From Streptomyces flavotricini (GTDB lineage: Bacteria; Actinomycetota; Actinomycetes; Streptomycetales; Streptomycetaceae), in the NCBI RefSeq assembly GCF_020639365.1, contig NZ_JAINUL010000001.1:5261331-5325330 (forward strand): a stretch of DNA of 64,000 bases. Direction: 5' to 3'. The notes under the pieces were generated by a model. It did not search any database. It had not been told where the DNA came from and saw only the letters and a list, made by a program, of their open reading frames with translations. Shown here piece after piece: positions 1 through 8,405 of this stretch; the first letter of the stretch is position 1; every line of letters begins with the position of its first letter. Made by a program: the position numbers and the translations under genes.

Positions 1-1
1 C

Positions 2-583
2 GAGTACCCGGCGTACGGGAACAACGACGACCGGGTCGACGGCATCGCGGTCTGGCTGGTCGAGGAGTTCATGCGCAAGGTGCGCCGCCACCCGACGTAC
101 CGCGGCGCCGAGCACACCCAGTCCGTGCTGACGATCACATCGAACGTGGTCTACGGCAAGAAGACCGGCAACACCCCGGACGGCCGCCGCGCCGGCGAGC
201 CGTTCTCCCCGGGCGCCAACCCGATGAACGGCCGCGACACCCACGGCTACGTCACCTCGGCGCTGTCGGTCGCGAAGCTGCCGTACGAGGACGCCGAGGA
301 CGGCATCTCGCTGACCAACACCGTCACCCCCGACGGCCTGGGGCGCACCCCCGAGGAGCGGATCAGGAACCTGGCGGGCGTCCTCGACGGCTACACGGCC
401 GGCGACGGCTTCCACATGAACGTCAACGTTCTCCGTCGCGAGGTGCTGCGGGACGCCATGGAGCACCCGGAGAACCACCCGCAGCTGACCATCCGCGTCA
501 GCGGCTACGCGGTGAACTTCGTCCGGCTGACGCGGGACCAGCAGCTCGACGTGCTGAACCGCACCTTCCACGGCTCGCTGTAG
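2..583 (+). CDS. pflB: Pyruvate formate-lyase, C-terminal part (5' end outside window)
   Basis: This is the last 193 codons of a glycyl radical enzyme that converts pyruvate and CoA to acetyl-CoA and formate in the cytoplasm. The frame is open from base 2, so the gene begins upstream of the window. The C-terminal glycyl radical loop reads RVSGYAVNF, with the radical Gly codon at 503-505. The upstream YGNNDDRVD and FHMNVNVLRREVL segments and the RTFHGSL tail match classical PFL rather than the diol dehydratase or choline lyase branches. pflA follows after 111 bp, as expected for enzyme and activase. The Cys-Cys active site lies outside the window. PFL is unusual in an aerobic actinomycete because the radical form is oxygen sensitive. 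Confidence 0.93.
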   Translation, partial: EYPAYGNNDDRVDGIAVWLVEEFMRKVRRHPTYRGAEHTQSVLTITSNVVYGKKTGNTPDGRRAGEPFSPGANPMNGRDTHGYVTSALSVAKLPYEDAEDGISLTNTVTPDGLGRTPEERIRNLAGVLDGYTAGDGFHMNVNVLRREVLRDAMEHPENHPQLTIRVSGYAVNFVRLTRDQQLDVLNRTFHGSL

Positions 584-596
584 CCCGGAGGGCCGT

Positions 597-633
597 GCGG
601 TCCGGGGCCGGCCCTCATCCGGCTCCGGACCGC
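597..633 (+). terminator. Hairpin between pflB and pflA
   Basis: A 9-bp perfect inverted repeat (GCGGTCCGG / CCGGACCGC) with a 19-base loop lies 13 bases after the pflB stop. It has no T-run. It may act as an attenuator or a 3'-end stabiliser that lowers pflA relative to pflB; this is inference. Confidence 0.35.
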
Positions 634-694
634 CCACCAAGGATCTCCGACCGAGATCGAGAAACGACGGACCACAGCTCGAGGGGCGCCTGCC

Positions 695-1480
695 ATGACC
701 ATCCTGCTTCCCCTTCCCACGACCCTGGCCGCTGCCGCGACCCACCGGCCCAGCGAGGGCTCGGTGCACTCCTGGGACCTGTCGACGGGGGTCGACGGGC
801 CCGGGACCCGCTTCGTCACCTTCCTCTCCGGATGCCCGCTGACCTGCCTGTACTGCCACAACCCCGACACCTGGCGGATGCGGGCCGGCAAGCGCACCCG
901 CGCCGACGACGTCATCGCCGAGGCCCACAAGTACACGCGGTTCATCGCCGCCGCCGACGGCGGCGCCACCGTCTCCGGCGGCGAACCGCTGCTCCAGCCC
1001 GTCTTCACGGGCGAACTGCTGCACCGGATGAAGCACGAGCTCGGGCTGCACACCGCCCTGGACACCTCCGGGTTCCTCGGCGCGCGGGCCACCGACGCGC
1101 TGCTGCGCGACGTGGACCTGGTGCTCCTGGACATCAAGTCCTGGGACCACGAGACCTACCGGAAGGTGACCGGGCGGCCGCTGCGGCCGACGCTGGACTT
1201 CGCCCGGCGCCTGGCCGGCCTCGGCAAGGAGGTGCACCTGCGCTTCGTGCTCGTGCCGGGGCTGACCGACGCCGGGGAGAACGTCGAGGGCGTCGCCGCC
1301 TTCGCCGCGGGCCTCGGCAACGTCTCGCGGGTCGACGTCCTGCCCTTCCACAAGCTGGGGGAGGGGAAGTGGCAGGCGCTCGGGAAGGAGTTCACGCTGC
1401 ACGACACCCCGTCGCCCACGGCGGAGCAGATCGAGCGGGCCAGGGCGGTCTTCGAGCAGCGGGGGCTGACGGCGGTCTGA
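695..1480 (+). CDS. pflA: Pyruvate formate-lyase activating enzyme (radical SAM)
   Basis: This 261-residue radical SAM protein would generate the glycyl radical on PflB. The [4Fe-4S] motif CxxxCxxC is at C47, C51 and C54 (SGCPLTCLYCHNPDTW) and the SAM-binding GGE motif is at about 94-98 (SGGEP). Its length fits the short PFL activases, which lack the extra ferredoxin domain of other glycyl radical activases. The N-terminus carries about 20 extra residues before the core; the ATG at 695 was kept because no better in-frame start follows before the core. It is expected to work in the cytoplasm under low oxygen with the gene just upstream. Confidence 0.93.
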   Translation: MTILLPLPTTLAAAATHRPSEGSVHSWDLSTGVDGPGTRFVTFLSGCPLTCLYCHNPDTWRMRAGKRTRADDVIAEAHKYTRFIAAADGGATVSGGEPLLQPVFTGELLHRMKHELGLHTALDTSGFLGARATDALLRDVDLVLLDIKSWDHETYRKVTGRPLRPTLDFARRLAGLGKEVHLRFVLVPGLTDAGENVEGVAAFAAGLGNVSRVDVLPFHKLGEGKWQALGKEFTLHDTPSPTAEQIERARAVFEQRGLTAV

Positions 1481-1569
1481 GCCGCGGGAGCGGTGCGGGC
1501 CCGCTGCACCCTCACTCGTCCGGCCCATCCTCAACTACGTTACAACGGGACTAATCGGTACAGACCGCC

Positions 1570-1575
1570 TAGCGT
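1570..1575 (+). promoter_or_regulatory. -10 element of a probable leaderless promoter
   Basis: TAGCGT ends 6 bases before the GTG at 1582, which places the transcription start on the start codon. No Shine-Dalgarno sequence precedes that GTG. It would drive the nitrate reductase-like operon. Confidence 0.5.
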
Positions 1576-1581
1576 GGTGCT

Positions 1582-2715
1582 GTGCCCGAGCCCTCAGAAA
1601 CCCTCGCCGCGGAGCCGCCGACGCCACCGCCCCCGTCCGTTCCTCCGCGCCCGGCAGAACCGCCGCTGACGGGGACCCTCCCGCCGGCCGGGCCGTCCGT
1701 CACCGCACGGGCCACGCTCGCCGGCACGCTCGTGTCGGTCCTGCTCATCGCCGCGATCGTGCTCGGCAGCCGGCTCCTGCGCGACTTCGACTCCGCGCTG
1801 CTCCCGTACGCGGTCGCCACCGTCTTCCTCGCCTTCGGCGTGGCCTACCGGTACACGGTCTGGGTCTCCGCGCCCGGCGCCCGGCGCCTGTTCAAGAAGG
1901 GCTTCGGCAGCTTCTTCTCCGCCGCCAACTTCCGCAAGGCCCCCACCGCCGTACCGCGGATGATCGCCACCTACCTCGGCTTCCAGAAGTTCCTCGGCGC
2001 CCGCTCCCGCTCCCGCTGGGCCGCTCACCAGCTGATCTTCTGGGGCTGCCTGCTGGCCGCGGCGATCACCTTCCCTCTCACCTGGGGCTGGTTCACCTTC
2101 ACCTCGTCCACCGGCTCGGGACCGGGCTACGAGATGCGGATCTGGGGCTTCAAGGTCCTCGGCTTCAACGCGCTGAACGTCGTCGGCTGGCTGATGTTCC
2201 ACGGCCTGGACATCGCCGCCGTGCTCGTCATCCCCGGTGCCTCGTACTTCCTGTGGCGGCGGATGAAGGACCGCGGGGCCATCACCGGCCAGCGCTTCGC
2301 CTACGACCTGCTGCCGCTGATCTGCCTGATCGTGATCTCGGTGACCGGGCTGCTGCTCACCTTCTCCTCGATCTTCCTGCACGGCGGCGGGTACGAGTTC
2401 CTGGCGCTGATGCACATGGTGTCCGTGGTGTTCACCCTCATCTACATCCCGTTCGGGAAGTTCTTCCACATCGTCCAGCGGCCCGCCGCCGTCGGCATGC
2501 AGCTGTTCAAGTACACCGCCCGCCAGGACGAGGAGGTCTTCGCCTGCAAGCGCTGCGGCGAACCCGTCGACACCACCCCGTACGTCGAGAACCTGCGCGG
2601 CACCATGCAGGACCTGAAGCTCGACTTCAACGCCTTCGTCGAGTACTGCCCGCGCTGCAAGCGGGTGCTGCGCGGCAACGCCTACCTCGCGCACGTCAAG
2701 AAGGGCTTCAAGTGA
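1582..2715 (+). CDS. Membrane subunit with histidine-bearing helices and a C-terminal double CxxC module
   Basis: This 377-residue polytopic membrane protein is the first gene of a six-gene operon. After a Pro-rich N-terminus of about 45 residues there are about six hydrophobic segments. Several carry His near their ends (HQLIFW, FHGLDI, LMHMVS, FFHIVQRP), as in b-type cytochrome subunits such as NarI. The C-terminus has CKRC at 322-325 and CPRC at 356-359, a possible zinc-ribbon or rubredoxin-like module. A role in passing electrons between quinone and the Fe-S partners is inferred from operon position. The GTG start has a -10 element but no ribosome binding site. Its stop overlaps the next start (GTGA). 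Confidence 0.7.
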   Translation: MPEPSETLAAEPPTPPPPSVPPRPAEPPLTGTLPPAGPSVTARATLAGTLVSVLLIAAIVLGSRLLRDFDSALLPYAVATVFLAFGVAYRYTVWVSAPGARRLFKKGFGSFFSAANFRKAPTAVPRMIATYLGFQKFLGARSRSRWAAHQLIFWGCLLAAAITFPLTWGWFTFTSSTGSGPGYEMRIWGFKVLGFNALNVVGWLMFHGLDIAAVLVIPGASYFLWRRMKDRGAITGQRFAYDLLPLICLIVISVTGLLLTFSSIFLHGGGYEFLALMHMVSVVFTLIYIPFGKFFHIVQRPAAVGMQLFKYTARQDEEVFACKRCGEPVDTTPYVENLRGTMQDLKLDFNAFVEYCPRCKRVLRGNAYLAHVKKGFK

Positions 2716-5030
2716 CCGCGACGGACCCCGCCAAGGCGGCCGCCCCACCCCTCGACCCGTCGATCGCCCCGCCCGGCACGCGCAACTTCCGCGACGCGGG
2801 CGGCATCCCGGCCGACCAGTGGCACGCCGACCAGAACGGCGAGACCCTCGTCCCCACCCACTGCTGCTTCTGCGGGGTGCAGTGCGGGATGTACCTGCGG
2901 GTGGACCGCGGCGGCAAGGTCTTCGGAGTGGAGCCCCGCAACCACGACATCAACCGGATGCGGCTGTGCCCCAAGGGGATCAACGCGTACCAGCAGGTCA
3001 ACCACCCCGACCGGCTGACGGCGCCGCTGATGCGCCGCTCCCGGGACGAGGAGTTCCGGGAGTGCTCCTGGGACGAGGCCCTGGACTTCACCGTCTCCGA
3101 GATCCGCCGCATCCAGGGCGCGTACGGGAACGACGCGTTCGGGCTGCTCGGCGGCGCCAGCCTGTTCTCCGAGAAGACGTACCTGGTCGGCAAGTTCGCC
3201 CGGGTCGCGCTGAAGACCAAGCACGTCGACTACAACGGCCGCCTGTGCATGGTCAGCGCCGCGGGCGCCAACAAGCTCGCCTTCGGCATCGACCGGGCCG
3301 GCAACCCCTTCTCCGACATCCTCCTCACGAACTGCCTGCTCATCGCCGGATCGAACGTGGGGGAGTGCTTCCCCGTGATGACCCAGTACCTGTGGGGCGC
3401 GCGGGACCGGGGGGCCACACTGATCGTGGTCGACCCGCGTGAGACGGCCATCGCCCGCACCGCCGACATCCACGTCGCGATCAAGCCCGGCACCGACTCG
3501 GCCTTCTTCAACGCCGTCCTGCACGTCGTCGTCGCCGAGGGCCTGACCGACGAGGCCTACCTCGCCGCCCACGCCACCGGCTGGGACGAGGTCAAGGCGA
3601 CCGTCGCGCAGTACCCGCCCGCCCGCTCCGCCGAGATCTGCGGGGTCCCCGCCGAGCAGATCGTCCAGGTCGCGCGTGTCTTCGCCGGCGCGGGCAAGGC
3701 CATGGCATGGCACGCCCGCGGCATCGAACACCACTCCCAGGGCGTCGAGAACTGCCTCTCCGTCATCAACCTGTGCGTCGCCACCGGCCACCTCGGCAAG
3801 CCCGGCGCCGGCTACGGCACCATCACCGGCCAGGGCAACGGCCAGGGCGGCCGGGAGCACGGCCAGAAGTCCGACCTCCTCCCCGGCGGCCGCTCCATCA
3901 CCAACCCGGAGCACCGGGCGCAGATCTGCCGGATCTGGGGCATCGAGGAATCCGAACTCCCCGGCGCCGGGACCTCCATGATGGAAATGGTCTGGCAGAT
4001 GCAGCGGCGGGAGATCCGCGGCCTCATCGGCATCTGCAACAACCCCTTCGTCTCCCTCCCCAACTACGCGGTGGTCAAGGACGGCTACGACACCGCGGAG
4101 TTCCACGCCCAGTTCGACTTCTTCCTCTCCGAGACCGCAGCCAACGCCCACGTCGTCTTCCCCGTCACCACCTGGGCCGAGGACGAGGGCGTGATGGCCA
4201 ACGCCGAGGCCCGCGTGGTCAAGCACAACAAGGCCCAGGAGCCCCCCGCCGGGGTGCGCACCGACACCTGGGTCATCTGCGAGCTGGCCCGAAGGCTCGG
4301 CGCCGGGCAGCACTTCGAGTTCCCCGGTTCCCGCGAGGTGTTCGAGGAGCTGCGGATCGCCTCCGCGGGCACGGTCAACGACTACTACGGCATCACCTAC
4401 GACCGGCTGGAGGAGACCGGCGGGATCGCCTGGCCCTGCCCGTCCACCGAGCACCCGGGCACACCCCGGCTGTTCGAGGACGGCCGGACCTACCACCCCG
4501 ACGGAAAGGTCCACCTCCAGGTCGTGGAGTGGCATCCGCCCATGGACCCCTACACCGACGAGTTCCCCCTCTCGCTCACCACCGGCCGCACCGTCGCGCA
4601 CTTCCTCTCCGGCAACCAGACCCGCCGCCTGGGCGCCCTCGTCGAGCAGACCCCGCGCCCCTGGGTCGAGGTCCATCCCTCGCACGGCTTCCGCAACGGC
4701 GACCCGGTCAGGGTGGTCACCCGCCGCGGCAGCGAGGTCTTCCCGGCCCTGGTCACCGAGGCCATCCGCCCCGACACCGTCTTCATCCCGTACCACTGGC
4801 CCGTCCCGACGGCCGCGAACGCCCTGACCATCGACGCCCTCGACCCCCGCTCGAAGATCCCCGAGTACAAGGTCTGCGCCGCCCGGATCGAGGCCGCCGA
4901 GCGGGTCGACGAGGTGCCCGCGCCGCCCACCGCCCCGGGCCACGAGGCGTACCCGGAAGCCCAGGCCTCCCGCACCGACCGCCTGCCTCCCACGTCCCCG
5001 CAGGGCCGTGGCACGGCGGAGAGGAGCTGA
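2712..5030 (+). CDS. Molybdopterin oxidoreductase, nitrate reductase type catalytic subunit
   Basis: This 772-residue cytoplasmic Mo-bisMGD enzyme has an N-terminal [4Fe-4S] motif, C51-x2-C54-x3-C58-x27-C86. The probable Mo ligand is C179 in NGRLCMVSAA, which resembles the RLCMSSA-type site of NasA/NarB nitrate reductases rather than the Sec/Cys-His site of formate dehydrogenases. A GNxxGGREHGQKSD segment and a C-terminal molydopterin-dinucleotide-binding domain follow. No Tat signal is visible, so it should stay in the cytoplasm. The GTG start at 2712 overlaps the previous stop; an in-frame reading can be extended upstream inside the previous gene but is not coding-like there. The narK gene in the operon supports nitrate as substrate, but this is not proven. 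Confidence 0.85.
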   Translation: MTATDPAKAAAPPLDPSIAPPGTRNFRDAGGIPADQWHADQNGETLVPTHCCFCGVQCGMYLRVDRGGKVFGVEPRNHDINRMRLCPKGINAYQQVNHPDRLTAPLMRRSRDEEFRECSWDEALDFTVSEIRRIQGAYGNDAFGLLGGASLFSEKTYLVGKFARVALKTKHVDYNGRLCMVSAAGANKLAFGIDRAGNPFSDILLTNCLLIAGSNVGECFPVMTQYLWGARDRGATLIVVDPRETAIARTADIHVAIKPGTDSAFFNAVLHVVVAEGLTDEAYLAAHATGWDEVKATVAQYPPARSAEICGVPAEQIVQVARVFAGAGKAMAWHARGIEHHSQGVENCLSVINLCVATGHLGKPGAGYGTITGQGNGQGGREHGQKSDLLPGGRSITNPEHRAQICRIWGIEESELPGAGTSMMEMVWQMQRREIRGLIGICNNPFVSLPNYAVVKDGYDTAEFHAQFDFFLSETAANAHVVFPVTTWAEDEGVMANAEARVVKHNKAQEPPAGVRTDTWVICELARRLGAGQHFEFPGSREVFEELRIASAGTVNDYYGITYDRLEETGGIAWPCPSTEHPGTPRLFEDGRTYHPDGKVHLQVVEWHPPMDPYTDEFPLSLTTGRTVAHFLSGNQTRRLGALVEQTPRPWVEVHPSHGFRNGDPVRVVTRRGSEVFPALVTEAIRPDTVFIPYHWPVPTAANALTIDALDPRSKIPEYKVCAARIEAAERVDEVPAPPTAPGHEAYPEAQASRTDRLPPTSPQGRGTAERS

Positions 5031-5037
5031 CCCCGCC

Positions 5038-5637
5038 ATGATGGGCCGCACGATCTTCATCGACCCGGGGCGCTGCATCGGCTGCCAGGCCTGCGTCTCC
5101 GCCTGCCGCGAATGCGATTCCCACCGCGGCAAGTCGATGATCCACCTGGACTACACCGACCCCGGCATGTCCGTCGCCTCCCTTCCGACCGTCTGCATGC
5201 ACTGCGAGGACCCGGTCGCGCCCTGCGCCGAGGTCTGCCCCGCCGACGCGATCCTCGTGACCGCCGACGGTGTGGTCCAGCAGGCCGACACCAGCCGCTG
5301 CATCGGCTGCGCCAACTGCGTCAACGCCTGCCCCTTCGGAGTCCCGAAGATCGACCTCCAGGCGAAGCTCCAGATGAAGTGCAACCTCTGCTACGACCGC
5401 ACCGCCTACGGGCTGGCACCGATGTGCGCCACCGTCTGCCCGACCGGCGCCCTCTTCTACGGAACCCTCGAAGAGCTCCAGGCCGAGCGCCCCGGCGTCC
5501 AGGTCGCCGACTCCTTCGCCTTCGGCGACGTCATGGTCAGCACCGGGGTAGCGATGGTCGTCCCCGCCGACAAGGTCCAGTGGCCCGTCCCCGGCGGCCT
5601 GCCCGTCGTCGAGATCAACGGAGTGGATGTGCGATGA
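5038..5637 (+). CDS. Ferredoxin-like protein with four [4Fe-4S] motifs
   Basis: This 199-residue electron-transfer subunit has four Cys clusters typical of the NarH/DmsB/HybA family. The first is C13, C16, C19 and C23 (CIGCQACVSAC); the others are CMHCEDPVAPCAEVC, CIGCANCVNACP and CNLCYDRTAYGLAPMCATVC. It should relay electrons between the Rieske or membrane protein and the Mo subunit. ATG 5038 was chosen over a GTG at 5008 because GGAGAGGAG precedes it and the family starts just before the first Cys cluster. It lies 7 bases after the catalytic gene and overlaps the Rieske start by ATGA. Confidence 0.88.
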   Translation: MMGRTIFIDPGRCIGCQACVSACRECDSHRGKSMIHLDYTDPGMSVASLPTVCMHCEDPVAPCAEVCPADAILVTADGVVQQADTSRCIGCANCVNACPFGVPKIDLQAKLQMKCNLCYDRTAYGLAPMCATVCPTGALFYGTLEELQAERPGVQVADSFAFGDVMVSTGVAMVVPADKVQWPVPGGLPVVEINGVDVR

Positions 5638-6287
5638 GCCTCACCGAACCGCCCCCGCCCGCCACGGGACCGGAACTCGCGGGAGAGGACGCCGCCGAAC
5701 GGCTGCGCGACCGGATCAGCGCCGACTCCCTCACCACCCGCCGCGACTACCTGCGGATCGTGGCCACCGTCTCCGGCGGCCTCGCCATCGGCGGTGTGGG
5801 CGTCGCCTCCGGCATCCTGCACCGGCACGGCGACAGCGACGGCCTGCCCCGGGCCAAGAAGGTCGCCGACCAGCTGGCGCCGGGCGAGTCCCTGGCCTTC
5901 CGCTTCCCCGGCGACGAGGACCGGGCCCTGGCCGTACGGCTGTCGGACGGCTCCCTCGTCGGCTACTCCGCCGTCTGCACCCACCTGGCCTGCGCCGTGC
6001 TGTGGCGCGAGGACCGGGGCGCCGACGGGGAGCTGTACTGCCCCTGCCACGAGGGCGTCTTCGACGCCCGCACCGGCGAGGTCACCGCGGGCCCGCCGCC
6101 GCGCCCCCTCCCCAGGATCTTCCTGACCGAAGAGGTCGACGGCAGCGTCTGGGCCGTCGCGACCGCCCGGTCGGGAGAGCCGGCGAAGGAAGCCCTGTGC
6201 CGGCAGTTCGGCGAGTCCCGCCCCGAGATGGCCCGCAGGCTCGGCTGCGCCGGGGCGGAGCGCGCCACCGAGAGCAGGCGGACATGA
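5634..6287 (+). CDS. Rieske [2Fe-2S] protein with a twin-arginine anchor
   Basis: This 217-residue protein carries a twin-arginine motif, TTRRDYLRIV, followed by a hydrophobic segment, which looks like an uncleaved Tat signal-anchor. The Rieske ligands are C115-x-H117 and C136-x2-H139 (CTHLAC and CPCHEG), with C120 and C138 positioned for the usual disulfide. It is predicted to be exported folded and to face the outside of the membrane while the Mo subunit stays inside, which is puzzling for a direct partner. Its start overlaps the Fe-S gene stop (ATGA) and its stop overlaps the next start, so it is clearly co-translated. Confidence 0.88.
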   Translation: MSLTEPPPPATGPELAGEDAAERLRDRISADSLTTRRDYLRIVATVSGGLAIGGVGVASGILHRHGDSDGLPRAKKVADQLAPGESLAFRFPGDEDRALAVRLSDGSLVGYSAVCTHLACAVLWREDRGADGELYCPCHEGVFDARTGEVTAGPPPRPLPRIFLTEEVDGSVWAVATARSGEPAKEALCRQFGESRPEMARRLGCAGAERATESRRT

Positions 6288-6652
6288 GCGACGGCGCGCT
6301 GCCTCCGCGCCCGGACTACCGACCGGGCAGCGCCCAGCCCCGGCTGAACCGGCCGGTGCGGGAGCGGTATCCGCAGATCCGCCCCACCAGCGGCTACGGA
6401 GACCCGCGGATCCGGCACACGGGCCCCGGCCCGGGCTCCGGCTCCGAACAGGAGCCGGAGCGCTCCTCGAAGCTCAACGCCCGTCTGACCCTGGCCCTCA
6501 CGGTCGTGATCGGCCAGCTCTGGGGGCTGACGGTGACCGTCAACGAGTGGATGGAGGGCAACACCGGCACGGTCTGGTGGGGTGCGGGATTCCTGATCCT
6601 GTCCTTCCTCGCCGTGCTGGGACTGTGGCTCCTCGACCCGAAGGACCGATGA
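6284..6652 (+). CDS. Small membrane protein of the nitrate reductase-like operon
   Basis: This 122-residue protein has a Pro/Arg-rich N-terminal half and two predicted membrane helices (about 67-84 and 96-115), ending LLDPKDR. No known family is recognised. It overlaps both neighbours by ATGA, so it is made in step with the Rieske protein and NarK. A role as an assembly or anchoring subunit is possible but rests only on position. Confidence 0.75.
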   Translation: MSDGALPPRPDYRPGSAQPRLNRPVRERYPQIRPTSGYGDPRIRHTGPGPGSGSEQEPERSSKLNARLTLALTVVIGQLWGLTVTVNEWMEGNTGTVWWGAGFLILSFLAVLGLWLLDPKDR

Positions 6653-8082
6653 CCATGTCCATACCCACCCCCGCCCCCTCCCCGGTGCGCTCGCACCGCC
6701 GGGAGACCTACAAGCCCGGTGCCACCATCGGAGACTGGCGGCCCGAGGACGAGGGCTTCTGGCAGTCCACCGGCCGCACCGTCGCCCAGCGCAACCTCTG
6801 GGTCTCGATCCCCGCGCTGATGCTCGGCTTCGTGGTCTGGCAGGTCTGGTCGGTCACCGTGGTCAAGCTGAACGACGTGGGCTTCGGCTTCTCGAAGTCG
6901 CAGCTGTTCTGGCTGACCGCCATCCCCGGCATCACCGGCGGCACCTTCCGGATCCTGTACACCTTCATCGGGCCGATCTTCGGCGAGCGGAAGTTCACCG
7001 CGTTCAGCACGATCATCCTGATCGCGCCCATGCTGTGGCTGGGCTTCGCGCTCCAGGACACCGGCACCCCGTACTGGGAGCTGGCGCTGATCGCCGCCGT
7101 CTGCGGGATCGGCGGCGCGAACTTCGCCTCCTCGATGGCCAACATCGGCTTCTTCTTCCCCAAGCGGGAGAAGGGCAGCGCCAACGGCCTCAACGGCGGC
7201 CTCGGCAATCTCGGCGTGAGCGTGGTCCAGCTGGTCGCCCCGCTGGTGGTCACCGCCGCGGTACTGGGCGCGCCCGCGGGCGGTCCGCAGCGCGACGCGA
7301 AGGAGAACACCGACATCTGGCTCCAGAACGGCGCGTTCCTCTGGGTGCCGCTTCTGGTGATCATGGCGCTGCTCGCCTGGTTCCTGATGAACGACCTCCG
7401 GGTGGCCGCGGCCCCCTTCAGCCAGCAGAAGATCATCTTCAAGCGCAAGCACAACTGGCTGATGACCTGGCTCTACGTCGGCACCTTCGGGTCCTTCATC
7501 GGCTTCGCCGCCGGCCTGCCCCTGCTGATCAAGAACAATTTCGAGGCACAGGGCTACCAGGCGACCACCTATGCCTGGATCGGCCCGTTCGTCGGCGCGC
7601 TCATGCGCTGGGCCGGCGGCTGGCTCTCCGACAAGATGGGCGGCGCCAGGGTCACCATGCTGTCGTTCGTCGGCATGGCCGCGTCCCTGGTCGTGGTGGT
7701 CTTCGCGCTGCCGTCGGGTGGCGACCAGGGCAGCTTCTGGGCGTTCTTCATCGGCTTCCTCGCCGCCTTCGCCTTCTCCGGGCTCGGCAACGGATCGACT
7801 TTCCGCCAGATCCCGGTGATCTTCCGGGACCAGCACATGCGGGAGGCCGAGGGCAAGGGGGCCGAGGCACAGGCCGCGGCCCTGAAGCAGTCGGAGATGG
7901 AGGCGGGCGCCGTCACCGGCTTCTCCTCCGCCATCGCCGCCTACGGGTTCTTCTTCATCCCCGCGATGTTCGCGGCCATGGCCGTCACGAACGCCCTGTG
8001 GCTCTTCATCGGCTTCTACGCCACCTGCCTCGCCGTGTGCTGGTGGTTCTACGCCCGCCCGGGCGCCGAGGCCCCCAGCTGA
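6649..8082 (+). CDS. narK: Nitrate/nitrite transporter of the NarK family
   Basis: This 477-residue major facilitator protein has about 12 helices. The nitrate signature GGLGNLGVSVVQ is at about 183-194, and an Arg (R101) sits in an early helix (GTFRILYTF) where NarK proteins bind nitrate. The N-terminus has a 45-residue soluble extension. The start overlaps the previous stop (ATGA); a second ATG lies two codons on. It would bring nitrate to the cytoplasmic Mo enzyme encoded in the same operon, or exchange nitrate for nitrite. The operon appears to end here. Confidence 0.9.
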   Translation: MTMSIPTPAPSPVRSHRRETYKPGATIGDWRPEDEGFWQSTGRTVAQRNLWVSIPALMLGFVVWQVWSVTVVKLNDVGFGFSKSQLFWLTAIPGITGGTFRILYTFIGPIFGERKFTAFSTIILIAPMLWLGFALQDTGTPYWELALIAAVCGIGGANFASSMANIGFFFPKREKGSANGLNGGLGNLGVSVVQLVAPLVVTAAVLGAPAGGPQRDAKENTDIWLQNGAFLWVPLLVIMALLAWFLMNDLRVAAAPFSQQKIIFKRKHNWLMTWLYVGTFGSFIGFAAGLPLLIKNNFEAQGYQATTYAWIGPFVGALMRWAGGWLSDKMGGARVTMLSFVGMAASLVVVVFALPSGGDQGSFWAFFIGFLAAFAFSGLGNGSTFRQIPVIFRDQHMREAEGKGAEAQAAALKQSEMEAGAVTGFSSAIAAYGFFFIPAMFAAMAVTNALWLFIGFYATCLAVCWWFYARPGAEAPS

Positions 8083-8084
8083 AC

Positions 8085-8162
8085 CGGCGCCGGGGTCGGG
8101 GCAGGGGCCGGGGTTGGGGTCGGGGTCGGGGCAGGAGCGGGGTCGCGGACCGGGGCGGGGGC
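8085..8162 (+). repeat. G-run repeat after narK
   Basis: This stretch is made of runs of three to five G separated by one to four bases, with units such as GGGGTCGGGG and GGGGCAGGGG. It could form G-quadruplexes in the non-template strand or in the narK 3' RNA. It is variable-number-like and non-coding. Confidence 0.6.
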
Positions 8163-8167
8163 GGCCG

Positions 8168-8173
8168 TACCCT
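8168..8173 (+). promoter_or_regulatory. -10 element of a probable leaderless promoter
   Basis: TACCCT ends 6 bases before ATG 8180. A GGAGG lies only one base before the ATG, too close to act as a normal ribosome binding site. Confidence 0.4.
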
Positions 8174-8179
8174 GGAGGC

Positions 8180-8401
8180 ATGAGCAGCGCCCCCGCCTCC
8201 GACCCGCAGCCCTCGCAGCCCGAGCCCCGGCCCGAGGCCGCCCCCGCGCCGCGTCCCAAGCCCCGGCTCGTCTTCGACGACCCGCTGGACCAGCAGTCCT
8301 CGGACGACACCGACCGCGGGTGGGGCGAGCGGCCGGCCTCCGCCGGAAGCGCGGCCGACCTGGCCCGCTTCCTCGACGAGAAGCCGCCGCACCACGTCTG
8401 A
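8180..8401 (+). CDS. Small Pro-rich hypothetical protein
   Basis: This 73-residue acidic, Pro-rich protein has no membrane segment and no recognised domain. The C-terminal half (LVFDDPLDQQ, then ADLARFLDEKPPH) looks more ordered than the first 35 residues. ATG 8180 was chosen because a TACCCT box sits 6 bases upstream and the sequence further upstream is the G-run repeat. It converges with mscL, with 4 bases between the stops. Confidence 0.6.
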   Translation: MSSAPASDPQPSQPEPRPEAAPAPRPKPRLVFDDPLDQQSSDDTDRGWGERPASAGSAADLARFLDEKPPHHV

Positions 8402-8405
8402 CCTG

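Noticed and set aside
2712..5030. Formate dehydrogenase as the identity of the molybdoenzyme
   Set aside because: The nearby pfl genes make this tempting, but the Mo-ligand region NGRLCMVSAA and the narK gene fit nitrate reductase better. The assignment stays inference.
2682..5132. An 816-codon minus-strand frame opposite the molybdoenzyme
   Set aside because: Its Gly/Val/Asp/Leu-rich composition is a frame shadow; the plus strand encodes all expected molybdoenzyme motifs.
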